This document shows positions 1 through 6,896 of a stretch of DNA of 21,797 bases, one piece after another (the first letter of the stretch is position 1; each line of letters begins with the position of its first letter). The position numbers and the translations under genes were made by a program. The notes beneath the pieces were generated by a model, which worked only from the letters and a program-made list of their open reading frames with translations, made no database searches and was not told the DNA's origin. Origin of the DNA: a virus; the IMG/VR virus record IMGVR_UViG_3300041402_001266, positions 1 through 21,797 of that record. One strand, 5' to 3'.

Positions 1-11
1 TATTGCAAGAT

Positions 12-362
12 TTACCATCCTTTTTGATAATTAGAAACGTCATATCCCTGTCGTTGGACGTCTCGGCGGGTAATTCTAATCGGAATATGTTTCACTTTTA
101 TATATTCTCCTTGCCTAACTCTTTTCAAATATCCGGCTTTTGTTAGGTAACGCCGATATACATCAACCGTCCCATATTCATGACTAAAATACATGTGGGC
201 TTGCAAATAGGATTCCATCCAATGGTATCCGCGTTTTAAAGGTGGTAGCTTTTTCTCAAATTCCCTTTGCTTTAAAAGGCGTTTACGTTTGATAATCTGG
301 CCGTTTTTAAATCGATTGATATAACGTTTTACATTATACCACGTTCCGTAATCATATGTCAT
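12..362 (-). CDS. Small basic protein of unknown function
   Basis: A 116-residue protein rich in Lys, Arg and Tyr, with no motif I can assign. The start is supported by a purine-rich site (GAGGAG, about 6 nt before ATG). It follows the gp46 gene after a 25-nt gap and is read in the same direction, so it is probably co-transcribed with gp47-gp46. The N-terminal part (residues 1-50) is strongly positively charged. The C-terminal part (about 55-100: Tyr-rich, then an RxGEYIKVKHIPIR stretch) could be a small winged-helix or beta-rich nucleic-acid binder, but that is only an impression from composition. It stops 11 bases from the window edge, so the next gene in the operon is not visible. Confidence 0.7.
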   Translation of the reverse strand: MTYDYGTWYNVKRYINRFKNGQIIKRKRLLKQREFEKKLPPLKRGYHWMESYLQAHMYFSHEYGTVDVYRRYLTKAGYLKRVRQGEYIKVKHIPIRITRRDVQRQGYDVSNYQKGW

Positions 363-387
363 TATTTCTCCTCTGAATAATTATATT

Positions 388-2328
388 TCATATTTTTTCC
401 AATCTCGAGAATCTCTCTTTTATGGCTCGAAAAGTGACATCAAATTGGTCGGCCAGTTGATGTTTATGTGAAATATTGATAATTGTAAATCCTTTCTGGC
501 GCATGGAATCAATGATATTTATTATCCCGCGGATGCCGTCATCGTCCAGACTCCGGTCAAATACCTCATCCATAATGAGCAGATTTGAGGTCAGGGAATT
601 TTTCATTTTGGCAATATCAAGAAATGAAAATAGCAGGGCGATATCACATCGTTGCCTCTCCCCTTCGGAAAAATTATTATAAGACAATTTATCATATCCC
701 TTGAGGGCAATTTTCTCTTCGAGTTCCTCATCAAATGATATTTCATATGGCGCAGATAAAATGCTCAAATACTGGTTGACCAATGTGTTGAGTTTCGGGA
801 TATAACGTTTAATAATATAGGTCTTAATGCCTTTATCGGACAGTATTTTGATCGTTACATCGTGAACCAGTTTTTTAAAGGCCAGTTGTTTTTGATTTAT
901 TTGGGCGGCTGAAACCTCCTCTGCCGGCCCATCCTCATCTTTTAAATTCCCACGGGACTCGTTTCGCAGGTCTTCAATTTGTTTTTCGACTTCGGTGATG
1001 CGGCGTTTTGTATTGGAAATTACGGACTCACGAGTTGCCTTAAAATTGGCCAGTTGCTTTTTACCGGCCTCAATTTTTGCATCGTTTACCTTTACGTCAT
1101 TCTCGTCATCATACCATCCAAGCTGATAATTTGACATTTCTGTTTCCAGAAGTTTACACTTTTCGTCAAGTGGTGCAATCGTATCGGCTTCAATCTTATC
1201 AATCTCCGCCTTAAATGCCTCAACCTTATCCAACTCAGCTTCGACTTTTTTGTGGCGTTTTTCTAATATCTCTATCTCTGCTCGAATATCCGCCAATTGT
1301 TTCTTTTGGAATTTTGGGTCCATTGGCTGTTTACAAGCGGAGCATTCGGTTGTTACCGTATAATATTCAAGGTCGGTCTTTTTACCTTCCAATTCAAGAC
1401 CGATTTTATAGCGGACTTTTGACCCCTTATCGTGGTTTTGCCGATATTTTTCTTTATCACCTTCCAATCCCTCTTTTAAAGCGACCATCTCATGAAAATA
1501 TCCGGACCGCTCATTGCCCAATTTTTCGTGGGCGGCTTGCTTGTCGGCTATACCCAAAGTGAGGTCTGCAGACCTTTTTTTAAGGTCTATCATCGACTGT
1601 TTTAATTCCCCGGCCTGCTTTTTTAATGCGGCCAGTTCATCTTTTGCCGATGCCTGTTCTTTTTCAATACTCCCCATCAACTCCTCAATTTGGTCATCGT
1701 TGGATTCCCGCTGTTGCTTATTGTACTCCAAAATCATATTTAGTTTATATTGAAGTTTATCGATAGCGGTATCATTATCTCGCATCTCATCCTTTAATAT
1801 CGATAATTTTGCCTTGACGAGTTTATTCATCACGGAAAATATCTCAATCGCCAGGATATCCTCTATAAACATCCGTTTGTCGGCGGCTGTGAGGCGCAGG
1901 AACGGGATATAATCAGTTGTGGACATGATGAGTGTATGCTTTAAATTTTTCTTTGAAAATCCAAGCACAAACTCCAAATATGTCTGAGTATCCATCATCA
2001 TTGACGCTTCATCCATCGGCGTCCCGTCCTTTTCGATGGTAAAAACGTTCGGCTTTGCCCCACGGGAAATTATATAATTGGATTTTCCGGCCTGCACCTC
2101 CAATACCACAAGGCAGTCCTTTTTATTGAGGATGTTTACAATTTGCTCCTTTTTACATTTTCGCAGTGGTCTGCCGGTCAAAGCAAAAAATAATGCCTCA
2201 ACGAAGACTGATTTGCCGGCCCCATTATTGCCGATAATATTGATGGTCTCTTGGGAATCGAGACGCATCTCCGTCCAACCTTTTCCATAGGAGAACAGGT
2301 TTTTCCATTTGATTTTCTTGAATAGCAT
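388..2328 (-). CDS. gp46: gp46-like recombination endonuclease subunit (Rad50/SbcC family ATPase)
   Basis: ATPase subunit of the phage gp46/gp47 complex (Rad50-Mre11 or SbcC-SbcD type), which resects double-strand ends for recombination-dependent replication and helps degrade host DNA. Seen in the 646 residues: Walker A GNNGAGKS at 33-40, long heptad-like charged coiled coils (about 170-320 and 345-480), a zinc-hook CSAC at 329-332 in the middle, ABC signature FSEGER at 553-558, Walker B LLIMDE at 583-588, and a switch-like ISHKH near 619-623. The length is close to the roughly 560 residues of T4 gp46, with longer coils. The ATG has GGAG 6 nt upstream and lies 1 nt after the stop of the preceding small ORF, so translation is probably coupled. 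Identity as gp46 is secure from domains plus the adjacent gp47. Confidence 0.96.
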   Translation of the reverse strand: MLFKKIKWKNLFSYGKGWTEMRLDSQETINIIGNNGAGKSVFVEALFFALTGRPLRKCKKEQIVNILNKKDCLVVLEVQAGKSNYIISRGAKPNVFTIEKDGTPMDEASMMMDTQTYLEFVLGFSKKNLKHTLIMSTTDYIPFLRLTAADKRMFIEDILAIEIFSVMNKLVKAKLSILKDEMRDNDTAIDKLQYKLNMILEYNKQQRESNDDQIEELMGSIEKEQASAKDELAALKKQAGELKQSMIDLKKRSADLTLGIADKQAAHEKLGNERSGYFHEMVALKEGLEGDKEKYRQNHDKGSKVRYKIGLELEGKKTDLEYYTVTTECSACKQPMDPKFQKKQLADIRAEIEILEKRHKKVEAELDKVEAFKAEIDKIEADTIAPLDEKCKLLETEMSNYQLGWYDDENDVKVNDAKIEAGKKQLANFKATRESVISNTKRRITEVEKQIEDLRNESRGNLKDEDGPAEEVSAAQINQKQLAFKKLVHDVTIKILSDKGIKTYIIKRYIPKLNTLVNQYLSILSAPYEISFDEELEEKIALKGYDKLSYNNFSEGERQRCDIALLFSFLDIAKMKNSLTSNLLIMDEVFDRSLDDDGIRGIINIIDSMRQKGFTIINISHKHQLADQFDVTFRAIKERFSRLEKI

Positions 2329-2329
2329 T

Positions 2330-2521
2330 TTAGCTCCTGAAAATTATCAGTGGCACAAATCCATACCAACCGAATTCCAGATATGGAGAGTGGTCTTGGA
2401 TATCTTCCGTAATTTGCCATTGATATAATATCTTTGCACGGACGGAATTAAACCCAAAATCACCAACTCCGACATCCGATAAATCAGTGACTGGCTTGCT
2501 CAAATCAACTGAGGGCTTCAT
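2330..2521 (-). CDS. Small protein between gp47 and gp46
   Basis: A 63-residue ORF wedged between gp47 and gp46. Its ATG overlaps the end of the gp47 gene by 17 nt and has a good GGAG site 7 nt upstream. Its TAA is 1 nt before the gp46 start. T4 also carries small unnamed ORFs (46.1, 46.2) between genes 47 and 46, so the position is familiar, but I see no clear sequence match. The protein begins with a polar Ser/Asp/Val-rich segment and ends with an aromatic, hydrophobic stretch (YLEFGWYGFVPLIIF) that could pack against a partner or a membrane. The tight coupling suggests it is made together with the nuclease complex. Function unknown. Confidence 0.72.
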   Translation of the reverse strand: MKPSVDLSKPVTDLSDVGVGDFGFNSVRAKILYQWQITEDIQDHSPYLEFGWYGFVPLIIFRS

Positions 2522-3554
2522 TATAGGTCTCCTTCATCAATTTTATAACCCCGGCTTTGAGGTCGGCATCCAAATCGTCTTGGATTTCCATATACCCTTC
2601 AAATATTTCCATAAAATCCTCATTGTCAACGTCCCCATCATCCGGCGCATCCAATAAAAGACTTATATCAATGACATCACATTTTATAGCAGATTCCATC
2701 AATTTTGACAAAAGTTTTTCATCTTTTGCCTTCATTTTGTAATTGAGATAAACCTTTACATAACAATCGGCGGCGGATTCAACGTGCTTTTTAGTTATAG
2801 GCTTGTCCGCCGTCAAATATATTTTTTTGAATATCGATCGGGCCATTGGGACTTGTTTTAAGTCAAAATCGTCCAATCGCTGAGTTTGGGCTATTTTCTG
2901 TGCAAGCTCTAAAGTATAAGCAAACTTCTGGTCGCCGCAGTCGGCCCACGTGGTCTGATAAAACGACCCCAAATAAAAGATATTGCCCTTTTTCTGCACC
3001 AGATGAAAGTGACCGGAAAATACCCATTTAAATTTACGCAGGGTCGATGCATTCATCCCGCCAGTGCATTTGATACCATTGGTCATTTCAAAACCTTGCA
3101 GTTCGAAATGGCCGAAGCAATACTTCGCCTTAGAATTTTTTATTGCGGCCAGAGACTCATCCCAGTTCTCTTTGTTTATCCACGGCACAAAAAGGCACGG
3201 GACTCCATCAATTTCAATCTCCTCCGGTGCCTGAACAATTTTGATATGTTTATGCTTTTTAAATATCAGGTCCGGAGTGTTGACTTTGCTCGTATTTTTG
3301 AAAAGAGTATCGTGGTTCCCAATGAGCAAAAGCACTTTAATATCGCTGGCAATCTCATTTAAAACAATGTCCAGGATTTTAATCGATATAAAATTCCGGT
3401 TATCGAAAAAATCCCCCAATATAATCATCCGCCTGATATCGTTCTCTTTGCAATATCCTATAAATTTCTTCCACTCGGTTATTTGGTAATCGATAAATCG
3501 CTCATCGTTAATCCGCATTCCGAAGTGAAGGTCGCCAATTACAGCAACAGCCAT
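2505..3554 (-). CDS. gp47: gp47-like recombination endonuclease subunit (Mre11/SbcD family)
   Basis: Nuclease subunit of the gp46/gp47 complex. The 349 residues carry all metallophosphoesterase motifs of Mre11/SbcD: GDLHFG (D8, H10), GDFFDN (D48), GNHD (N80, H81, D82), GHFE (H149) and GHFH (H182, H184), which bind two metal ions. T4 gp47 is 339 residues, so this is full length. It ends with an acidic segment (residues about 300-335, Asp/Glu-rich). The gene lies directly after the kinase-like gene (gap of 4 nt) and overlaps the small ORF that precedes gp46, a classic 47-x-46 arrangement. The first ATG is used because the family begins just before the GDLH motif. Confidence 0.96.
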   Translation of the reverse strand: MAVAVIGDLHFGMRINDERFIDYQITEWKKFIGYCKENDIRRMIILGDFFDNRNFISIKILDIVLNEIASDIKVLLLIGNHDTLFKNTSKVNTPDLIFKKHKHIKIVQAPEEIEIDGVPCLFVPWINKENWDESLAAIKNSKAKYCFGHFELQGFEMTNGIKCTGGMNASTLRKFKWVFSGHFHLVQKKGNIFYLGSFYQTTWADCGDQKFAYTLELAQKIAQTQRLDDFDLKQVPMARSIFKKIYLTADKPITKKHVESAADCYVKVYLNYKMKAKDEKLLSKLMESAIKCDVIDISLLLDAPDDGDVDNEDFMEIFEGYMEIQDDLDADLKAGVIKLMKETYNEALS

Positions 3555-3558
3555 TTTG

Positions 3559-4014
3559 TTAATCTCCGAATTTTATTTGTTTTTCTGGTATATTCCCTGC
3601 ATCTAATGTGGCACTTTCCCACATTCCACGAATAACGGTCGGGAAACGGGGCTCATCAGGAAAATTTCGTTTTGCTCTCTGGATACAAACTTCCATTGAG
3701 GTATAAAAGTGGCGTAAATATATCTTTACATCACTCAGTTCTTTGGCAAACTTCTCCCATGACTTACGATATACTGGCCGGAGGTTAGTTGCATCAACCA
3801 CAACGGTATCATGACCGGCGTTAAATAATGATTCAACCATAAGCCGTTCAATTTCAGATACTCTTTTCTCCTCTTTAAAATACCGAATGGTGCCACCAAG
3901 AGTTTTTCGGATGGCATCCCGATTGACAATAGGATGTCCTGACTCCTTTGCCCATGTTGATTTGCCGGACTGTGGCAATCCAACCGTCAAAACCAATAAT
4001 TTTTTACATATCAT
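3559..4014 (-). CDS. Polynucleotide kinase-like P-loop kinase (kinase domain only)
   Basis: A 151-residue P-loop protein that resembles the N-terminal 5'-kinase half of T4 polynucleotide kinase (PseT/Pnk). Seen: Walker A GLPQSGKST at 12-20, a VNRD segment at 30-33 that matches the NRDD region of T4 Pnk where the catalytic Asp lies, VVVDATN at 71-77 corresponding to the second nucleotide-binding strand, and an R-x-W-x-x-F-A-K stretch shared with Pnk. The C-terminal HAD phosphatase domain of T4 Pnk is absent. Start: an upstream extension is open, but ATG at 4014 begins right before the kinase fold and overlaps the gp55 stop by 11 nt (ATGATATGTAA), typical of this genome. Likely role: 5' phosphorylation of nicked RNA or DNA; a nucleoside or other small-substrate kinase is possible. 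Confidence 0.85.
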   Translation of the reverse strand: MICKKLLVLTVGLPQSGKSTWAKESGHPIVNRDAIRKTLGGTIRYFKEEKRVSEIERLMVESLFNAGHDTVVVDATNLRPVYRKSWEKFAKELSDVKIYLRHFYTSMEVCIQRAKRNFPDEPRFPTVIRGMWESATLDAGNIPEKQIKFGD

Positions 4015-4420
4015 GTCTCTGCCCCACTTTAAATTGAATGCCATAACGGTGATATAATTGGGATATCTGTTCGTCCCGCAGTTTATCTTTAATGTTTTTC
4101 TGCTTTTTTTCTCCCGCCAAGGCATCCCAAAAATAGTGAATAATTACAGTCGTAAAATACCCGAATGGGTTTGTCCGTTCCGTGTCAAATTTATGGGCAA
4201 TAATACAACATTTAAGGTATGCATCGGAGACCATATCCTCAATCCAAGTATAGCCGGAAAAACGGCCTTTCGTGCCTATCTGTTCCGCCATTTCATAGAA
4301 TATCAGATGCAATCGCTCGCCTATTACGCCAGTCTTTTTTAGCTTTTTCAGCTCCGTTATCATTTCCTTATTGGTAACATAGTGCTTTCCCTTTGGATTT
4401 TTCTGCTTATTTTTAGACAT
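4004..4420 (-). CDS. gp55: gp55-like late transcription sigma factor
   Basis: Phage-encoded sigma factor that directs host RNA polymerase to late promoters. The 138 residues align by eye with T4 gp55: a KHYVTNKEM start (T4 YNYVNNKEL), a central FSGYTWIEDMVSDAYLKC segment (T4 FSGYTQSWKQEMIADGIE) corresponding to sigma region 2, then HKFDTERTNPFGYFTTVIIHYFWDAL (T4 [21 protein letters not shown]). It is shorter than T4 gp55 (185) and lacks most of the C-terminal part, although that part carries the clamp-binding tail in T4. Start: ATG at 4420 has AGGTGG 5 nt upstream; an in-frame GTG 9 nt earlier is less likely. It has its own TTGACA/TATAAT promoter. It probably reads the GGTAAATA promoters of the right arm (inference). 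Confidence 0.9.
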   Translation of the reverse strand: MSKNKQKNPKGKHYVTNKEMITELKKLKKTGVIGERLHLIFYEMAEQIGTKGRFSGYTWIEDMVSDAYLKCCIIAHKFDTERTNPFGYFTTVIIHYFWDALAGEKKQKNIKDKLRDEQISQLYHRYGIQFKVGQRHDM

Positions 4421-4442
4421 CTGCTCCACCTTTCTGTCATCT

Positions 4443-4472
4443 ATTATACCAAATAGGGGAGGGTTTTGTCAA
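4443..4472 (-). promoter_or_regulatory. Sigma70-type promoter upstream of gp55
   Basis: On the minus strand, a perfect -35 TTGACA (4472-4467) and a perfect -10 TATAAT (4448-4443) are separated by 18 nt. Transcription would start near 4436, leaving a leader of about 15 nt before the gp55 ATG with its AGGTGG site. This would be read by host polymerase and gives gp55, kinase, gp47 and gp46 a transcription start independent of the upstream block. Confidence 0.8.
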
Positions 4473-4489
4473 AACAAGCACAACATATG

Positions 4490-4615
4490 CTAATCGGCAG
4501 GAATTACCTTTTCTTTTTTGCGGTCATATTTGGATTTATCTTTGTGCCATTTGGTGGGTTTTGCGGTGGGAATGGCGAACGGAAGTTTCTGGCTCTCGGC
4601 CAGTTCTTTATTCAC
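4490..4615 (-). CDS. Small basic protein, GTG start
   Basis: A 41-residue ORF starting at a GTG whose 8 nt (GTGAATAA) overlap the end of the prepilin-like gene, and ending in TAG 18 nt before the gp55 -35 box. The protein reads MNKELAESQKLPFAIP followed by a Lys-rich segment with WHKDKSKYDRKKEK. The composition is compact and biased to Lys, and the coding overlap is typical for this genome, so I regard it as real although there is no strong ribosome binding site. Short proteins with a similar Ser-Gln-Lys-Leu-Pro-Phe-Ala-Ile-Pro start followed by a basic tail are familiar to me from other T4-type phages, but this is a recollection, not a search result. Function unknown. Confidence 0.6.
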   Translation of the reverse strand: MNKELAESQKLPFAIPTAKPTKWHKDKSKYDRKKEKVIPAD

Positions 4616-4859
4616 TATTATTTTCTTCTTCCGTTTCGACATCGGTTGCGGCATCCTCTTCAGATTTTTCTATACCGGCATATTTATATAAGCCATCCTT
4701 GCGGCTTTGAGCGGTCTGTTGCACGGCCTCAATTTTTTCCTTGGCATGTGTATCAAAACCAATATATCTCTTGGCAATAAAGGTGCCCAATACACCAATG
4801 ATTAATAGAACTGCAATCAGCTCAATTAACGTGAAGCCCTTTTTATTTAGACGTTTCAT
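4608..4859 (-). CDS. Type IV prepilin-like protein (N-methylation motif)
   Basis: An 83-residue protein that starts with a textbook class III (prepilin) signal: short basic leader MKRLNKKG, then F-T-L-I-E-L and a hydrophobic helix of about 20 residues (9-30). The predicted prepilin-peptidase cut is G8/F9 and the glutamate at position +5 of the mature protein (E13) is present. The rest (31-83) is a charged, helical, acidic tail ending EEENNSE. There is no room for the usual pilin beta-sheet domain, so it is a minimal pilin or pseudopilin. The ATG follows the upstream stop codon with no gap (TAAATG) and has no clear ribosome binding site, indicating translational coupling. It sits inside a phage early/middle operon. 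A possible role is to interfere with host type IV pili, competence or type II secretion; this is inference. Confidence 0.82.
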   Translation of the reverse strand: MKRLNKKGFTLIELIAVLLIIGVLGTFIAKRYIGFDTHAKEKIEAVQQTAQSRKDGLYKYAGIEKSEEDAATDVETEEENNSE

Positions 4860-5369
4860 TTAAAATAAGTCAGTCAATTTACCGGATACTTTAGCAGTCT
4901 CCATTGGTACATCCTCCGGCTCGACTTTTTCCTTTTTAGATTTATAAGCACGTTTTAACTTTGTTTCCAATATTTTATCGATGTCCATTGCTTCAATAAT
5001 CGGCTCGAGTTCTTTAATTGCCGAAAATGGAAATATAGTATCATCAATTAAAAAGGGTTTAAACGTGGCTATTATCCAATCAACAAGGCGGCGTGGTATT
5101 GCTCCCTGTGGGACACCCCTAATACCGGCCTCATCCCGTTTCATTTTCATATTAAAAATACAGGAATCGTTAACCTGTATTTTAGCATAATCATGGCCTT
5201 TGCCTTTTTTGATTTTGACGTTGTCCACATATCGGTGCGTAAAGCAAAGATATTTATATCCGTTAACGGTTTGAGTCGTCCGGCTGAAAATTAAATTACC
5301 GTAATCCTCTTCTTCATGCCGGAGTTCAATAAAAGGCAATCCAGATGTGCTATATTTTAGTTCGGACAT
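4860..5369 (-). CDS. Conserved-looking protein of unknown function
   Basis: A 169-residue protein. The start MSELKYSTS at 5369 is chosen because it lies 1 nt after the stop of the preceding zinc-ribbon gene and has an AAGG site 8 nt upstream; an upstream in-frame extension would overlap that gene. I see a mixed alpha/beta sequence with a GIRGVPQGAIPRRLVDWIIATFKPF segment in the middle, then a C-terminal Lys/Glu-rich tail (about 135-169) that looks disordered. No catalytic motif is recognisable. It is directly coupled to the prepilin-like gene downstream (stop TAA touching ATG). It belongs to the operon that starts at the promoter copy 6108-6194. Function unknown. Confidence 0.75.
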   Translation of the reverse strand: MSELKYSTSGLPFIELRHEEEDYGNLIFSRTTQTVNGYKYLCFTHRYVDNVKIKKGKGHDYAKIQVNDSCIFNMKMKRDEAGIRGVPQGAIPRRLVDWIIATFKPFLIDDTIFPFSAIKELEPIIEAMDIDKILETKLKRAYKSKKEKVEPEDVPMETAKVSGKLTDLF

Positions 5370-5370
5370 A

Positions 5371-5586
5371 TTAATACCTTGCACAAGACGGGCAACAATC
5401 CCCATCTTCTTCCATTATCGGTTCATATAATTTGCGGCAACCGGTGCACATTTTAACGGTCATATGAATCAGCTCCCGTTCACGTTCCTCATCAATCGGC
5501 TCACATCCACAAGGAGTATGGTCGTGGCATGAGGGGCAAATATGCATTTCTTCCATCATATCATGAACGTCATTATCTGTCATCAT
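5371..5586 (-). CDS. Small zinc-ribbon protein (CxxC pairs)
   Basis: A 71-residue acidic protein with cysteine pairs CPSC (18-21), CGC (27-29), CTGC (near 49-52) and CPSC (near 66-69), the pattern of one or two zinc ribbons. The start has AAGGAG followed by 8 nt and ATG, and the ATG overlaps the TGA of the upstream gene (ATGATG). No enzyme motif. Such tiny zinc proteins in phage early regions often bind host polymerase or other host proteins, but nothing here shows the partner. Confidence 0.78.
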   Translation of the reverse strand: MMTDNDVHDMMEEMHICPSCHDHTPCGCEPIDEERERELIHMTVKMCTGCRKLYEPIMEEDGDCCPSCARY

Positions 5587-5705
5587 TTTGATTTCTCCTT
5601 TTCTTTATCGGCACAAATCGGACACTGGCCGGTCTGCTTAAAGTCCCAAAATATACTTCCACATTTGCATTTGTGAATTTGCGGGTTTGATGTAATTTTT
5701 GGCAT
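5583..5705 (-). CDS. Tiny zinc-ribbon protein, 40 residues
   Basis: A 40-residue ORF: MPKITSNPQIHKCKCGS, then a loop and a CPIC pair, then a Lys/Glu-rich tail. The C-x-C and C-x-x-C pairs are about 15 residues apart and would bind one zinc ion. GGAG lies 8 nt before the ATG. The ATG overlaps the TAA of the upstream gene (TAATG) and its TGA overlaps the next ATG. The overlaps on both sides and the Cys spacing make it convincing despite its size. Confidence 0.75.
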   Translation of the reverse strand: MPKITSNPQIHKCKCGSIFWDFKQTGQCPICADKEKEKSK

Positions 5706-6097
5706 TATGAAATTCTCCCAAATACCTGTCCCCATCGAATAACTCCGTGCCAATCTGTTTTATCAACCGAATCAACTATGGCCTTTTCAATCGGGTCTAA
5801 AATTTTTCCCATCTCTCTGGCCAAAGAACATCTCCATTTCCCGTTCTCATCATATGCCGGAAGGTCAAAATCAGCGGTGCAAGGCATACATTGATGTGCC
5901 GGTTTCGGCGATACCAAAAAGCAGACCCATCTCCAAACGTATGCGGCCTTTCCCGTTATCGGGTCGTCCGTTACCTTTGGCTTACTTGCTCTGACCGTCC
6001 CATCCTTTTTTACTATGATATCAAGAATGGCCAGTCCTTCTTCATTACCGGCGAGTTTGTTTTTGGCGTTTTCGATGTTTACTTTAGGCATGTTCAT
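5705..6097 (-). CDS. Protein of unknown function, first gene after early promoter copy 1
   Basis: A 130-residue protein, the first gene downstream of the strong promoter at 6108-6194. AAGGAG lies about 10 nt before the ATG; a second ATG two codons later is also possible. Residues 1-55 read like a short alpha/beta segment, followed by a Trp-rich hydrophobic VWRWVCFLVSPKPAHQCMPCTADFDLP stretch with C-x-x-C (about 70-73) and two other Cys. The C-terminus has DKTDWHGVIRWGQVFGRIS. I recognise no family. Placement right behind the strongest type of promoter suggests high early expression. Confidence 0.72.
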   Translation of the reverse strand: MNMPKVNIENAKNKLAGNEEGLAILDIIVKKDGTVRASKPKVTDDPITGKAAYVWRWVCFLVSPKPAHQCMPCTADFDLPAYDENGKWRCSLAREMGKILDPIEKAIVDSVDKTDWHGVIRWGQVFGRIS

Positions 6098-6107
6098 AAT
6101 ATTTAGA

Positions 6108-6194
6108 TCTCCTTTTGTTGACCGTTTCTTTCCATTCTATAACTGTTATCGGCACTTGTCAACAAAACTTTAGCTTTTTCTCAAATTATTTTTA
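6108..6194 (-). promoter_or_regulatory. Early sigma70-type promoter, repeat copy 1
   Basis: Minus-strand promoter with perfect -35 TTGACA (6162-6157), 17-nt spacer and -10 TAGAAT (6139-6134). Upstream of the -35 is an A/T-rich tract with A-runs (6163-6194) like an UP element. The 87-bp block is identical to 8079-8165, including the leader and the ribosome-binding-site edge. It lies directly before the gene at 6097. Confidence 0.88.
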
Positions 6195-6201
6195 AATGGT
6201 T

Positions 6202-6336
6202 TTAGTGGTTTACTTGATAAATAAAAGCATCACAAAAAGCATATTGTGTTCTTTTATTAAATCCCCATTGACTAATTGGAAGTTTATAATCAAAGTCATG
6301 AGTTTCCATCATCCATTCAATCCAATAATAGTACAT
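6202..6336 (-). CDS. Small aromatic-rich protein, 44 residues
   Basis: A 44-residue ORF starting MYYYWIEWMMETHDF and ending in a TAA 8 bases before promoter copy 1. The start has a very strong site (GAGGAGG, 5 nt before ATG), the best in the region, which is the main reason to call it. The protein is rich in Tyr, Trp, Phe and Met. No motif is recognised. A plus-strand ORF over the same stretch has no ribosome binding site and opposes all neighbours. Confidence 0.62.
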   Translation of the reverse strand: MYYYWIEWMMETHDFDYKLPISQWGFNKRTQYAFCDAFIYQVNH

Positions 6337-6357
6337 TATTCCTCCTCAAACTATTTT

Positions 6358-6516
6358 TTAAAACATTCCGGCGAATCCTTGTGGGTCGGCTTTGGTGGTT
6401 TTAGTGGTTTTAGGTTGCTCCACCTGTGGTTGCTCTTTTACCGATACCTGTGGCTCACAAAAAGCTAAAGAGCAAACCAATACTATAACTATCATTATCC
6501 CAATAATTTGTTGCAT
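6358..6516 (-). CDS. Small exported or membrane-anchored protein
   Basis: A 52-residue ORF that begins MQQIIGIMIVIVLVCSLAFC, an uncharged hydrophobic segment typical of a signal peptide or a single membrane helix, followed by a Pro/Gln/Thr/Lys-rich tail that looks extended (EPQVSVKEQPQVEQPKTTKT). The sequence near C20 resembles a lipobox, but Phe at -1 makes lipidation doubtful. The ATG lies 15 nt after the upstream stop with a weak CCAGG site. It might act in the envelope, for example against superinfection or in lysis control; this is inference only. Confidence 0.55.
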   Translation of the reverse strand: MQQIIGIMIVIVLVCSLAFCEPQVSVKEQPQVEQPKTTKTTKADPQGFAGMF

Positions 6517-6531
6517 GCAAAACCTGGTCCA

Positions 6532-6843
6532 TTAATCCGATTTCTCAAAAATATTTTCGATGACCTTTTTACCCTTGGGTTTTGTGACGTCCCCATTTTC
6601 ATCGATTTTAAAAATCTCTTTTTTGCCTTTCATTAGCCACCAATATCCGTCCCTCTTTTCGATTTTGGCCTCATGCTCATCGGCATACATTATGACAAAT
6701 GCAGGGTCATCGGATATATGGGGATTCTTTTTATCCTCAATATATTCGACAATGTCGGCCAATTCCGACTCGTTAAAAGTATCCAGATAACGCTTTACTA
6801 TTTGCACCGATTTTCTCGGCATTAATTCCCTCATGCTTTTCAT
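6532..6843 (-). CDS. Protein of unknown function, 103 residues
   Basis: A 103-residue protein with a helical N-terminal half (about 1-40, ELADIVEYIEDKKNP) and a beta-rich C-terminal half with a repeated aromatic pattern (RDGYWWLMKGKKEIFKIDENGDV) that could be a small beta-sandwich or WYL-like strand set. GAAGGA lies 7 nt before the ATG. It is co-directional with the preceding genes and would be transcribed from promoter copy 2 (8079-8165). No family recognised. Confidence 0.72.
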   Translation of the reverse strand: MKSMRELMPRKSVQIVKRYLDTFNESELADIVEYIEDKKNPHISDDPAFVIMYADEHEAKIEKRDGYWWLMKGKKEIFKIDENGDVTKPKGKKVIENIFEKSD

Positions 6844-6896
6844 GTTATTTTCCTTCGATTTTTATTTTGTATTTTGGAAAATTATCCTCTGCGAAT

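Noticed and set aside
4466-4780. Plus-strand ORF across the prepilin-like gene and the gp55 promoter
   Set aside because: No ribosome site, opposite to all neighbours, and its sequence is the complement of well-supported genes and a promoter.
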